Source: Arctopsyche grandis
Taxonomy: Eukaryota > Arthropoda > Insecta > Trichoptera > Hydropsychidae
Assembly: GCF_051622035.1 (NCBI RefSeq)
Contig: NC_135362.1
Coordinates: 10,109,501 to 10,173,500 of the forward strand
DNA: 64,000 nt
Direction of reading: 5' to 3'
Below, piece after piece: positions 1 through 11,029 of this stretch. The notes under the pieces were generated by a model. The model saw only the letters and a program-made list of their open reading frames with translations. It was not told the DNA's origin and made no database searches. A program made the position numbers and the translations under genes. The stretch's first letter is position 1; every line of letters starts with the position of its first letter.

Positions 1-17
1 GCGATCTCGTGTAAGTC

Positions 18-138
18 ACTAAAATCTCGATCACAGAACATCTGGCACTCGAGTTCTCGTTAGTACAATATTTCGCGTTTGTGACTTTCTATTGATGGAG
101 TTTTTGGGTGCCAGATGTTCCGTGATAGAGATTTTAGT
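18..138. mobile_element. 121-bp MITE with 31-bp terminal inverted repeats
   Basis: Positions 18-48 and 108-138 are inverted copies of each other with one mismatch; the shared core reads ATCTGGCAC on the left and GTGCCAGAT on the right. The 59-bp centre is non-coding. A second copy lies at about 11030-11574, split by another insertion. Size, TIRs and lack of coding sequence fit a non-autonomous DNA transposon. The superfamily is not clear because no convincing target duplication is visible. Confidence 0.75.
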
Positions 139-524
139 GGGGGCCACTTAAGATACACCCCGTACCATTTAGCGACAGCTAAATTATATGGACCTAAGTA
201 AGTACATACTGAATACCGGAAAAAAGTGCGTGTTTACGTAAAATGTGTATTTACGCAAATAAACCGTTATTTTATTCTTAAGCATTTCATGTTCATTACG
301 TTCTCAACTTCAAGAATATTAGATAATCGCGAAGAAATGATATCGGGGCGGATCCAAAAAGTATTAGTGAGTGATATTCGAATTTGTCCAGCATGTAACG
401 AAGTATTTGGAGTATCGGTGTGTAAAAGGAAACACATGACAGAACGAAACCGATTTCAAAAAATTCCTGGTTCCACAAATTTAATTTATTAATTAATTAA
501 TTTAAAAAATATATATAGGAATTT

Positions 525-922
525 TCGGTCTCCGTGACGAGCCCGAATGTGAAACGCCCGAAAACGCAAATATCGGAAGGCGAAGATCGAAAATCAAAAG
601 ATCTTAAGTCGAAAGATCAAAAAAAAAAGGTGCATGGTAAACGGTACATACTCACTTAATTTGCGCGAGCAGGATACAACAGGAATAAGAGGAACAGGCT
701 TTTCCTCCCGTATTAATGTGCACGCGCAGAATACTGGAGGAAACGCCTGTTCCTCTTGTTCCTGTTGTATCTTGCTCGCGCAAATTAAGTAAGTATGTAC
801 CGTTTACCATGCACCCTTTTTTTTATCTTTCGACTTAAGATCTTTCGATTTTCGATCTTTGCCTTCCGATATTTGCGTTGTCGAGCGTTTCACATTCGGG
901 CCCGTAAGGTAGACCCAGGAAT
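525..922. mobile_element. Long inverted-repeat (foldback-type) element upstream of Ube3b
   Basis: Two arms of about 180 bp (525-708 and 736-922) are near-complementary, with a loop of about 27 bp. Shared blocks include CCCGAATGTGAAACG at the outside, AAAGATCTTAAGTCGAAAGA, GGTGCATGGTAAACGGTACA, AATTTGCGCGAGCAGGATAC, and a GGAACAGGC block nearest the loop. A shorter relative with much of the same interior lies at 1978-2197. No protein is encoded. It lies about 300 bp before the Ube3b start codon, so transcription through it would give a long hairpin RNA. Confidence 0.75.
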
Positions 923-1222
923 TTTCTATAGATTTAGGTTAGTGCGGGGTGATTCTAAGGTTTAGCCTTTTAATGACTTGCACGAGATCGCTTTTTGCGG
1001 AACAATCATCGAACCATTTCAATTGTCGGGTGGGGAAAATTTGAGTTTAGTCTTATGCTCGACGTTTAGGTGCAAATTTGCGACCAAAAGTTCCAGCAAT
1101 AAAGAAAATTACCAGTGTGAAAAAGTGAAAGCGAATGAAATTTTAAACGCTAGCAACACTGTTGGTATCTGTCAGTGAGAATAACAAGAGGTGCGGTTGT
1201 GGTGTCGGTGGTCTCGCGAGCT

Positions 1223-1368
1223 ATGGGCGGCGAGGGGCAGCGGAGGGAGGAGACGTGGGCGAGGGGTGGGGGAGGGGGAAGTCTTCTGTCGAGAGACGAA
1301 GCTGCGACCCTCATCCAGAGCCGCGTGCGAGGCTGGTTGGCCAGAGTGCGACTCGCACTCACTCTGCG
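1223..1368 (+). other. Ube3b: Ube3b exon 1 (IQ motif) and start-codon choice
   Basis: ATG at 1223 is the first in-frame ATG after a stop at 1151. The exon encodes a Gly-rich segment followed by an IQ motif ([18 protein letters not shown]) and ends at CG|GTACGA in phase with exon 2, restoring an Arg codon. UBE3B proteins I know begin with a conserved helix of about 15 residues (a RARQAREER-like stretch) before the IQ motif. Only a weak RREE echo is seen here, so a further upstream exon is possible. The surrounding 1180-1370 is much richer in G+C than its flanks, which fits a promoter-proximal exon. Confidence 0.65.
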
Positions 1369-4300
1369 GTACGAACAATGCACATATCGCATACCGCGCA
1401 TACCCCACACGTCGAATACGCTCCGACTCCATTTCACACCATTGCTCTGATTATATGGTCGATCAACCGATCGACTTTCACCTCTTACACTTCACTGACC
1501 ACTGTTTACTTTTGTGCAATTATACTATTTCATCCATATTATCATTATGACAATTGCAATGTCGATATAAAACATATGATGTCACGCATTTTATCGATGG
1601 TTATTTTCTCGGACTATAACCAATTCTCAACATCTACATTATATATTCGTTTATTCACACGGCTATTAATCTGATGGGTTTCTAACTGTTACTACATAGA
1701 AACCTTTTGTTCTAAATTTTAAATTTTCTGAATCCTGTTATTAGATTTTATTTTACATAGATATATACTAGGAAGGCCTAGCAGGTAATCCCCAATGCGC
1801 CTTCCTAGACAATTATAACAAACATTGCAGCATTTTTTATTATTACATAAATCGCTGTATTTCGAGAGGCTGAAGAACACGTATATAACAATTAATTAAT
1901 CCATAGAGACATCTATGGGTTTAGACTTATAAATAAATTTTTACATATTGTACATTAATCAAATTCAGAAATTTTTGACGGATGCACCTCACGGGATCGA
2001 ATTAGAAATGCACGAAAAACCAAATATCGGAAGGCAAAGATCGAAAATCGAAAGATCTTAAGTTAAAAGATCAAAAAAAAAGGGTGCATGGTAAACGGTA
2101 CATACTCACGTACATCCTCACTTAATTTGCGCGAGCAGGATACTACAGGAAAAGCCTGTTCCTACATTTCTAATTCGATCCCGTGGGGTAGACCCATTTG
2201 TGACATAGCGGGTAGGATTGTTTTTGCCAATTTGATGAAGTTTCAACAATGAAATCAGATAAATTGGCAAACTCTGATAAGAAACGATTGACTGGAAGTC
2301 ACAGACATCCAAGTCTGACCAGCAGTATTAAATATTAGCACAGGATCGAATCCGGTAACCTCTCGGTGCTAAATATAAACGCAACCACCGAGCCATACTG
2401 CTGGCTACTGTTTTCTTAAATAAACATTTACTTACCAGAGCTTTTTAATCGTTGTATAATATAGCCGTGTGAGAAAAAAATCAGTTTTATAACTATATTG
2501 TGTATTGGAAGTTTTCTTTTTGTAGGAATGTAGTAGATTTTGAAGATGTAGGAATTGAAATTTTATGATATCACCATTTATGTCAATAACTGGGTTATTT
2601 ATTTTTAATTACAGGGATCAATTTGATATAAAATTTCCTTCCACTTTGGACACGGATGAAGATATAGCACAACTGACAACCAACTTACTCCCCGCGTTAG
2701 ATGTATATCATTCCGCTCGTCGCCTATTTTTGATTTTCAATTCCGAAAAAGATAAAATACGCTTCGAAAGACTGTGTAGATATATAGTGGCAAGTTTGCA
2801 ATCCGAATCGGTCAAGTTGTCTTACGTCGGTGTATTTTTAACGAAAGAACACAGGTATTCTATCAATATTCATTTTGCATTAGAATTTAATCGTATATAT
2901 GTATATATTTTATTAAAATAATTATTTTGCAGTATTGCTTGGATTTCGCATATTAAAGATGTGCTCTTTAAATGCTGCCAGTTCTTGGAAGTACTTAAAC
3001 CGGAGTCGCCTGCCGACATGCAGATTATTTTATTACATTTGCATACTCTAGTAGCATTCACGGCGACCAACACGTGGGCTATTACAAAATTAAAGCATCT
3101 TGAAAAGCTCAGAATTGGAATGGTACAATTGTGTGCTAATATCATGGGAGCTTTATTTCACAAAGGATACTACCTTGTTTTAAAAGTAATACACTTAGTG
3201 CAATCATTTAAATTGATGAATAGTACATATGTGTATTTGATGATGTATTTATTGTGAATATTGTTTTTTACAGTCGTTACTATTGCGAGGTTTGTGTAGA
3301 GAACGCGTAGCCCTGAAAAATGTTTCACTCACAGCAATCATAACGCTTTCTTTACGACCTCTAATATCGTCACAGTTTTCTGAAAAGCTACTGACAATGT
3401 ACATACTTCAAATATTGTCTGTGCCTGGTTTGATTCATTACATGGAAATTATCACTCCAGAGGTGAATAAATGCATACTATACATATAGTGTTACAAAGC
3501 TATTTTACAAGTTTACAAACATCGTTTTATTTCTTTCAGTGCTTGGCTGTATTTAAATCGCACATGCTGTTTGATAAGTGCATTGAATTTTTAAGCGCCG
3601 ATCAAAATTTACGTATGGTTTTTAATACTTTGGAAGGAAATCAAGCACTCTGCCTCCTCGCTAATTTGGTTCAGCTGGCGAGTATCGATGACAGAGCAAA
3701 CTGTGAAATTTACTTCCCATCCTTTGTTGTAAGTCTTTATATTGAAACTTTTGGGTAGTATTCAATTAAAATTTCACTTCTAAAGGTCTGTTTATAATGG
3801 CACAGCACAGATCAGCAACTGCATGTAAACAGCAGTATGAAAAATATTCTTTAATACATTATATATGGACTTATTTATATGTTCCGTAATATAAACGTGG
3901 CGTAGATTTAATAGCAGTAACCAACACTGTCTATTCATATTATACAGCAGTATATGTCACCGTAATGTATCAACTAAAAGCTTCTTTGAGTATTCACGCA
4001 TGACGTGATGTCATAGTGGCGAGTGCACGCGTACTAGCGAATGTGCGCATGCGCATATAAATTTAGAAACGTCATATTGTGACAATATTGACTCGACGAT
4101 ACGACGCAAGCAATATTGCGCCGTATCGTCGCGCTTTGAAATGTATATGTAAGCTGATTTTGCCTTGCACTCTGCCAAAACTAGTCGGAACGTATAGTAT
4201 GAATTGAAGTAGTCTTTTATGTGCATTACTGTGCTGCACTGTTGCCGTGAAGTGTTAGATAATATAAATAGACCTTAAATAAAATTTATTTTGTCATTCA

Positions 4301-7300
4301 GGTTGTCGTTACACGCTTTTTGGAGTCTTGTCAACAATTGGTCATCAACAAACAGAGCCATCTTAGTAGTTGGCATCCAGTTTTAGGATGGATCAGTCAG
4401 GGAGGTGGGATTGGAGCGGCACAAGCCCGGAAACAGTTGGCGAAGTTGTGGAGTGGGCATTTGTTGCGCCGTTTGTTGGCGAATCCACTTATACGAATGT
4501 TGGATTCTTCTCCTGCACCATCAAACCCCAACACGTCTTCAACGGGGACCTCTACTAATTTCATTCGACGAGCTATAGAAGCCAGAACTAACAGGTATAT
4601 TTTGCTTTTTTAAAATGATATTTGTTCAATTTTGGATGCAATCTAAACTTGTCGTTTTCAAATTAGGTCAAATGCTTCGAAAAACTTTCGAAAACTCGGA
4701 TCTCCGGAATGCACGAATATTGCACTCATATGTTCGATGTACCAGACCGCTTTATCTACTTTGACACAGTTGAAATTAGATATATTGACAGGTTTGCATA
4801 TATTATATTACATATATTTTCATTCTATTTTGATTATTTTATTATGATTGGTAAATTTCTTTTTTTTTTTTGTATTAGGTCTATGCAACCAAGACACTAT
4901 TCTTTACTATTTGTGGATGTTTATATGTTCATTGGGACCAAACTGTGGACTGAAGTCGTTTTTAGATCTTTTAGCAATTAATACAAAAACTACAGCACCT
5001 GAATTTCAAATATTGATCTTATTTTCTGATTGTATGACCCATTATGTTACGTAAGTGTACATACTTTTAATCAAACGACAGTTGTAGAATGTAAACAAAT
5101 AAACAATGCGATTTGTATTACAGCATTTTAGATGATATGGAAATGTATGAACAACAACACCCATTTAAATTATCGGACTTTGTATCAATGTCAAATTTCC
5201 TAAACCTCTTCTTGTACAAAGGTGTTCTATCAAATCTCTTTGGTAAGTTTATGCGCGTACATCACACAATTTTCTATATTATATTGCCTAAAGTTTTGTA
5301 TACTGATTTATGCTATGCTCGTAGATGCTAAGAGTGTTAATGGCAATGGATTATTTGGTTCTTTGCACGCATTGCTACAAGTTCTCTATCGCAGAGATTG
5401 TCGTCGCTCGTACACACCACCGGGTCACTGGTTAGCTCGTGATATCCGATTCAGCGTGTTCATGGCTGATCTTGACAGGGGAAAGAAGGGCCCCCATGTA
5501 TGCGAATATTCACGTTTTTAGCATATCGTATTGTTTATTCAAACTTTTAACTCAAATTTTATTGAATATTTGCAGCTTTTAATCCAAAAGATGCCTCACA
5601 TCGTACCACACACGGAACGCGTTCAATTATTCCGTCGCAACGTAGCCAATGAAAAGGCAGTATTGGGCTTGACCGAGCAAGCTTGCGCTTCACCGAGACC
5701 AACGTTGATCACTATTCATAGACGTCGTGTTGTCGAAGACGGATATCGTCAATTGGCAGCTTTGCCTCCCCACTCTCTCAAGGGTGTTATTCGTGTCAGG
5801 TTTATCAACGAACAAGGGCTTGATGAGGCGGGCATCGATCAAGATGGTGTATTCAAAGGTATTATCTTTAAATTATTTTATGTGCATGTATGTATAAGTA
5901 TTAATTTATTTTTTACTTTTTCAGAATTCTTGGAAGAGACGATAAAACTTGTTTTCAATCCATCCTTGGACTTATTCCGTGCGACGTCTGAATCTCGACT
6001 GTATCCTTCGCCAACAGCTGCACTGCATGATTCACATTTGCAACTTTTTGAATTTGTTGGACGTATGCTTGGCAAGGCTGTTTATGAAGTGTGCTATTTT
6101 CCATGCGTTTTATCTTTGATTAATAGTTTTCTTAAAGCTCATTCGTTGTTTTAACATCACAGGGTATCGTTGTTGATGTTCCGTTTGCGTCGTTCTTCTT
6201 AAGTCAAGTTTTAGGACAGACTCAACAAGCGCTCTACAGTTGGATTGATGAATTGCCTTCGCTAGATACAGAGCTTTATAGAAGTTTAACGTTCATTAAA
6301 CACCATCAGGTTATATCTAATATTTTGTTTATTCCCATTGAGAATAGAAAAGTGTTTATTTATTGTTTTTATACTTTTTAGGGAGATGTATCTACTTTGG
6401 AACTCAGTTTTACCGTTGACGAGGATAGGTTAGGTAACATTGTCACTCATGAACTAGTGCCTGGTGGAAAAGCTATTCCGCTTACCAATGAAAATAAGTA
6501 AACACATATTCTGCTAATCTATATATGAGCCGTTATATTTGATAGTGGCATAAATACACTTTTCTTTGTTTCGCAAAACATTAAATATACTATTTTGTGT
6601 TTAACAATATTTAAAAATACTGGTGGTCTGTAATGCGTTTATTCTGCTATTCCGAGATTCTGGACATATCGAATTAAACGAAGTGATAATAATTTGGGAA
6701 TTAAGTCAAACTGAAAATTGAACTTCCACATTCAAATACATAGAACGGTTCATATGTTTTACTTTAATTTTTGTTTTATTTGTAATATTAATGTCTTGTT
6801 TTAGAATAAATTATATACATTTGATGGCTCACTTCCGAATGCACACTCAAATCAAAGAACAAACAAATGCTTTTATAAAAGGATTTCGTTCTATAATAAA
6901 TCCCGATTGGTTGTCATTGTTTTCTACACCCGAGGTTTTTAAATCAAACACCAATGATATTTATTTAAAAATATAAGATCATGGATAAAGTAAATATACG
7001 TAATGTTTTCAGGTACAAAGACTCATTAGTGGTGATACTGCTCCGTTGGATTTGAGAGATTTGCGTCGTCATACCCAATATTATGGAGGATTCCATGATT
7101 CGCATCGTGTAGTGGCTTGGTTGTGGGATATTTTACATAAAGATTTCAGCGAAGAGGAACGATCTATGTTCTTGAAAGTAAATTAATATTACATATACTC
7201 AAACTGTAATGTAAAATTACCTATACACGAATTTATTGTTTATTTGATATTTTTTTAGTTTGTCACATCATGTTCCAAGCCTCCACTCCTTGGTTTTGCT

Positions 7301-7623
7301 CATCTGGAACCTCCTTTTTCTATCCGGTGTGTTGAAGTTGGGGACGATGAAGATACAGGCGATACAATCGGTACAACACTCGCTGTCTACAATTTTTACA
7401 ATTTTAAAGGATTATTTAATTTTATTTTATTAAATTGCATTTATTAACAGGAAGCGTCATCCGTGGATTTTTTACAATACGCAAGAAAGATCCACTGAAC
7501 AGATTGCCGACATCATCCACTTGTTTCAACTTGTTGAAACTTCCGAACTATCAAAAACGTAGTACGTTGCGAGATAAGCTTCGCTATGCCGTTAACAGCA
7601 ATACTGGATTTGAATTATCTTAG
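1223..7623 (+). CDS. Ube3b: Ubiquitin-protein ligase E3B (HECT type), 18 coding exons
   Basis: HECT E3 ligase that accepts ubiquitin from an E2 on a catalytic cysteine and passes it to substrates. Exons with matching GT-AG phases: 1223-1368, 2615-2854, 2933-3185, 3274-3462, 3540-3728, 4302-4594, 4667-4791, 4879-5050, 5124-5242, 5325-5497, 5576-5858, 5925-6088, 6163-6309, 6382-6497, 6805-6934, 7013-7177, 7259-7370, 7451-7623. They sum to 3189 nt (1062 codons plus stop). An IQ motif lies at residues about 27-46. Conserved stretches match UBE3B throughout, e.g. LTHWHPVLGW-like [68 protein letters not shown] [16 protein letters not shown]. The HECT domain spans about residues 700-1062. The catalytic Cys is in the [14 protein letters not shown] motif (codon 7522-7524, residue 1030). 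The C terminus NTGFELS is typical. Introns 1, 5 and 14 carry transposons. Only the extreme N terminus is uncertain. Confidence 0.95.
1768..2405 (-). mobile_element. tRNA-derived SINE, hairpin-tail type, with a nested MITE
   Basis: Read on the minus strand, the head (2405 to about 2320) has a pol III box A-like block (TGGCTCGGTGGTTG) and box B-like block (GGATTCGATCC). The common SINE body follows, with TATCAGAGTTTGCCAATTTA and a GTTGAAAC block. The 3' tail at 1770-1805 is the GAAGGCGCATTGGGG / GCCTTCCT hairpin shared with the copies at 34393 and 56748. An unrelated inverted-repeat element (1978-2197) interrupts the body. It sits in Ube3b intron 1. Confidence 0.8.
1978..2197. mobile_element. 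Inverted-repeat MITE nested in the SINE
   Basis: The ends match in inverse orientation: CACGGGATCGAATTAGAAAT on the left and its complement on the right. The interior repeats the blocks of the 525-922 element (ATATCGGAAGGC, AAAGATCTTAAG, GGTGCATGGTAAACGGTACA, TTTGCGCGAGCAGGATAC), but one arm is mostly deleted. SINE sequence continues on both sides, so this insertion is younger than the SINE. Confidence 0.75.
3783..4276 (+). mobile_element. About 490-bp MITE in Ube3b intron 5
   Basis: Ends are AAGGTCTGTTTATA and the inverse TATAAATAGACCTT. Sub-terminal CACAGCACAG / CTGTGCTGCAC blocks are also inverted. The interior is unusually rich in CpG and CRE-like motifs (GACGTGATGTCATAGTGGCG, GCGCATGCGCAT) and carries an imperfect hairpin around 4095-4132. 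Related copies: about 29540-30005 (minus), 36125-36265 (partial) and 56425-57250 (minus, split). No ORF of note. The superfamily is unassigned. Confidence 0.75.
5770..7623 (+). other. Ube3b: HECT catalytic domain of Ube3b (exons 11-18)
   Basis: The domain starts near [11 protein letters not shown] late in exon 11 and runs to the stop. It includes the acidic Gly loop [15 protein letters not shown], the E2-binding N-lobe, [30 protein letters not shown], and the C-lobe active site with STCF. The catalytic Cys codon TGT is at 7522-7524, 32 residues before the C terminus, the usual HECT spacing. There are no frameshifts or premature stops, so the enzyme should be active. Confidence 0.93.
6522..6756 (+). 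mobile_element. 235-bp MITE in Ube3b intron 14
   Basis: TIRs of about 30 bp: the left begins ATATGAGCCGTTATA, the right is the inverse of ATATGAACCGTTCTA. The interior contains CAATATTTAAAAATACTGGT. The same element, about three-quarters identical by eye, recurs at 38303-38540 inside the nemo intron. Non-coding; superfamily unknown. Confidence 0.75.
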
Positions 7624-8060
7624 TTTAATTTACTTGTGCGTATTTGGAATATTTTTATGTCGAATGAATTAATATTGTTTCATATAGAGTTTACGTTTAG
7701 AAACGGATTTAAGGTGTATGTAATCAATATTTAGCGTCTTAAGGATCCAATAACAAAATGAATGTAATTATACCATTGATGTGTATATATTATTTTATAA
7801 TATTCATTATTTGTTGGAATCAGTTGTACATATTTCCTTTCAAATGAGCTTTATTTTCTACTGTTACATCTTCAAGTATTTTTCTTGTTTTATATTTTAC
7901 TCATTCTATGTAATTATTTTTTCTTTTCAGATTTTATTACCATGTGTACATTTAGTGTTTAAATATATCTCTTATAATTGTTGTTGTTCTTATAATAATA
8001 GATGTTTTTTTATTTCTAAATATTAGTTTGAATAAAACAATGGGATACCAGTGCTATATA
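7624..8060 (+). terminator. Ube3b: Ube3b 3' UTR with candidate polyadenylation signal
   Basis: AT-rich sequence directly after the stop codon. AATAAA at 8031-8036 is the first strong canonical polyadenylation hexamer I noted. A second AATAAA lies near 8942 and could mark a longer form. The cleavage site cannot be read directly. Confidence 0.45.
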
Positions 8061-10500
8061 AATGTCTATTATCGGAAAGCTTTAATCATACAATTTATTA
8101 TTTACGGGCTCTCCCTAATTTACATAGATTTTTTTATCAATGTTCGACTTATTGAAATATCTTAATCCAAATTTGACTTAACTTAAACTGACGTGTCTTG
8201 TATAAGTCGATAAATCGAACGTTTGTATAAGTCGATAAATCGAATGAATTGCAGGTCCATGAATTAGCGGCCACCATTATTTACTACACATACACATATG
8301 TACATTTTATAACCACATTTTTACATTATTATAAGCAAACCTGTGAACAATAACTAATCCAGTACATAGTGAATATTTTTGTAGTCGATATTTTTCTCTT
8401 GTTCGTTTGTTTGGTTTTGTGTATTTTTATATTATCATCATGTGAAAGCGGAAATGTAATATTGAATTATGAGAAAACAACAGTTTTATAAGCATTTTTG
8501 TACCAAAATTGTCATTAGAACTAATTCCATTTTGTACGAGACTAAGAATAGTTGGAAGAGATTATGTAGCTTGGAATATGCATATACCTATATTGCTGTA
8601 AGGCTTTATTCATTTTTTCTTAAAATATGTGAGTAAATAAATAATTTAATGCTCTTGCTAGAATTTACGAATTACTTTCATTGTAATTTTATTAGAAGTT
8701 CTTCGATTTATATGCTATTCAAATATGTATCTAAGGTTGTATTGCATGTATTAGTGGGATTTGTTTATTGACTTTCATTATCTTTGCCAAAGAAGTATAA
8801 CTGCAACAATGTAAAACGGATGATCATCTTCGTTTGATTCAGTTTGCTTGTCTGTTATTTATTGATTGTATTCGGTGATTGTTTTTATGCATATTATTAT
8901 GAAATCTGTTGTAAACCAACTACATATGAAATTTCTGTGATAATAAAGTATTTATTTATATATTGTTTCTTTTTTTTACTAGCCTCTTCTTATTACAAAG
9001 AAAAGCGGTTACATCCAGTTCTATACATATTTGTTGTTGTGTTTTAACCGTTTGAATTTAATTTGCTTGCTTTTGCAAAACGTTATGGAAATTCTTTTGT
9101 TCCCTAGCTTTAGTGGATATCTTGATAAAAAATGCCGACAGATGGATCTCTTTAGAAGAACGCATCCCGCGCTCGTTCCTATAGCAACGGTTGCTATCTT
9201 TTGCCGCCAGAGGCGCTATTGTTTGTGGACCACTGCGTCGATTCATCGTCATTTGAAGCTGTAAAATCAAAGTTAATAGATCGGAATATCTACATATACC
9301 CGTATTATACATATTTGACTTGAAAATAAAGTCAAATAGTTGTATTGAACTTAAATTTTATTGATTGAGGGCTTAATTTACTATATGTTTAAATTAATTA
9401 AATTATTTTTGGCATACCATATTTTATCGTGACAAGAGCAGTAGCGCACTTAGAGGAGAAGAAAAATTACGATTGATGTAATTTAAAAGCTAGGTAAACT
9501 CTAAATCACAATTCATGTTGATAATTATCTCTGCTATGTATAAAAACACGAGCATTTTGGTCGATTTAAAAGAATGCTGTATTTTCGTTTGCAGTCCATG
9601 CTTTTTTTTTGTAATGTTTATTTTATTTAATTTTCAAAATTCTAAAATAAGCCCCCCTTACAAAAAAGGTCCAGAATTATTGTTTTCTCAGGGCCCGGGT
9701 TTGTTCTCAGCTATCATGTATGCTTGCAATAAACAAATCTGAATTTACCGAATTAACCGAGAGGCAGATGATGTCGATTTTATTGGATCCGTCAAAAAAC
9801 AATTAAGTAAGTTATATTGAAAAATTTTAACAAGAGAGTCGATTTGGATTAAATAGCCGTCCAGATCTTGCTAGGAACGAAAAAAAATCTATTCTAGACA
9901 GGATTTAAAGTTTGGAATTTAAAATACGTGAATGTAATTAACATAAAAATGATTCGACATTTGAAATACTTATAAATATAAGAGAAATGTAATATTTCTC
10001 TGCATAATATAATATAAATAGAAATAATGGAACCGCCACAAAAGCGATGCTTGAGACTGTATTCGATAATATTACTTAAATTGTATGAAATTTCTAAATA
10101 TACATATGATTTCTATGTGCACCATTAAATTCGTTAAGGTGCATCACACAAGAATGGTAAGCGGTGTGCTTTTTATTAGACTAATTTTGTAAATGTAAAA
10201 AAATACGTCGGTCTATTAAATCTATACTGAAGTGTCCATTCCCAAGCCTCACCCCATAGATCGAGGCTTTTAGTCATATTGTATGCTTGTATCGACATAT
10301 GTAGATTTGACAGTCATCGATAACGGTGATATCCATATTTGAAGTTGTAAAGGCTCTGGGTGCAGGGCCGCTCTTTTGCAACAACTTTGGTGACGTTGGA
10401 AATTTATTTCAATTTGTGTTTAACGGAAGTTGTCGATATTTTTTTATATTATTTTAATATAATTTAAATGATATGATACAATTTTGATATAATACAATAA
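8061..10500. other. AT-rich intergenic spacer without recognisable gene
   Basis: Only short ORFs with no family resemblance. Near 8198-8243 the string TATAAGTCGATAAATCGAA occurs twice in tandem. Around 9130-9245 there is a GC-richer patch with a small palindrome-like GCAACGGTTGC core. At about 10310-10350 a fragment (ATAACGGTGATATCCATATTTGAAG, read in parts) resembles the MITE family of 18628 and 23455. Nothing else is supported. Confidence 0.5.
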
Positions 10501-10505
10501 GAAAT

Positions 10506-10507
<2 letters not shown>

Positions 10508-10569
<62 letters not shown>
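10508..10569. repeat. (TA)n microsatellite, about 31 units
   Basis: Uninterrupted TA dinucleotides over about 62 bp in AT-rich DNA. The length is likely to be polymorphic and may be compressed in assembly. Confidence 0.97.
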
Positions 10570-10573
<4 letters not shown>

Positions 10574-10724
10574 ATTATATTAGAAATAAGAAGAATTTAG
10601 CTGTACATAGAAAAAAGAATAAGGTGGTGGTGTTTTTCACAGGGGTGTGCTTATGTACAATGTCCCTACCGGAGTGCGTCAGGTTTTCTAAGATCGTGGA
10701 TGCATTCTTGCGAAGTGTGAGGAG

Positions 10725-10770
10725 ATTTATATGTACTGTGACACCTCTGTGAAGGACAGTACATATAAAT
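10725..10770. repeat. 15-bp-stem perfect hairpin
   Basis: ATTTATATGTACTGT at 10725-10739 pairs perfectly with ACAGTACATATAAAT at 10756-10770 across a 16-base loop. It may be the end of an unrecognised transposon or a stand-alone palindrome. Confidence 0.8.
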
Positions 10771-11029
10771 TTATACATAAAATTTTACAGTTCAGTAATT
10801 AAGAATGTATTTTTTAAATTATATAAATAATTAAATAATTTATTTTTTTCGTGGTGCTTGGCGCCCTTTGGAGCTCTGGTGTTCTGCATCCTTAAATCAC
10901 CCTTTAGAGTGGCCCTATCTAGGTGTTTAAAGCAAGAGAGTAAAAAGCATGGTTTTAATAATAGAAAATTAACGGTAATTAGATTATTAGTCACATTGCG
11001 GTGGCCACAAAGACAATTTTTGCTATGAA

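Noticed and set aside
978..1178. 66-codon ORF just upstream of Ube3b exon 1 as an N-terminal exon
   Set aside because: It does not resemble the UBE3B N terminus and has no donor in phase with exon 1. It is more likely 5' UTR or flank.
7781..8026. 81-codon ORF after the Ube3b stop
   Set aside because: Phe/Tyr/Ile-rich frame in an AT-rich 3' UTR. It lies before the polyadenylation signal and has no homology I can see.
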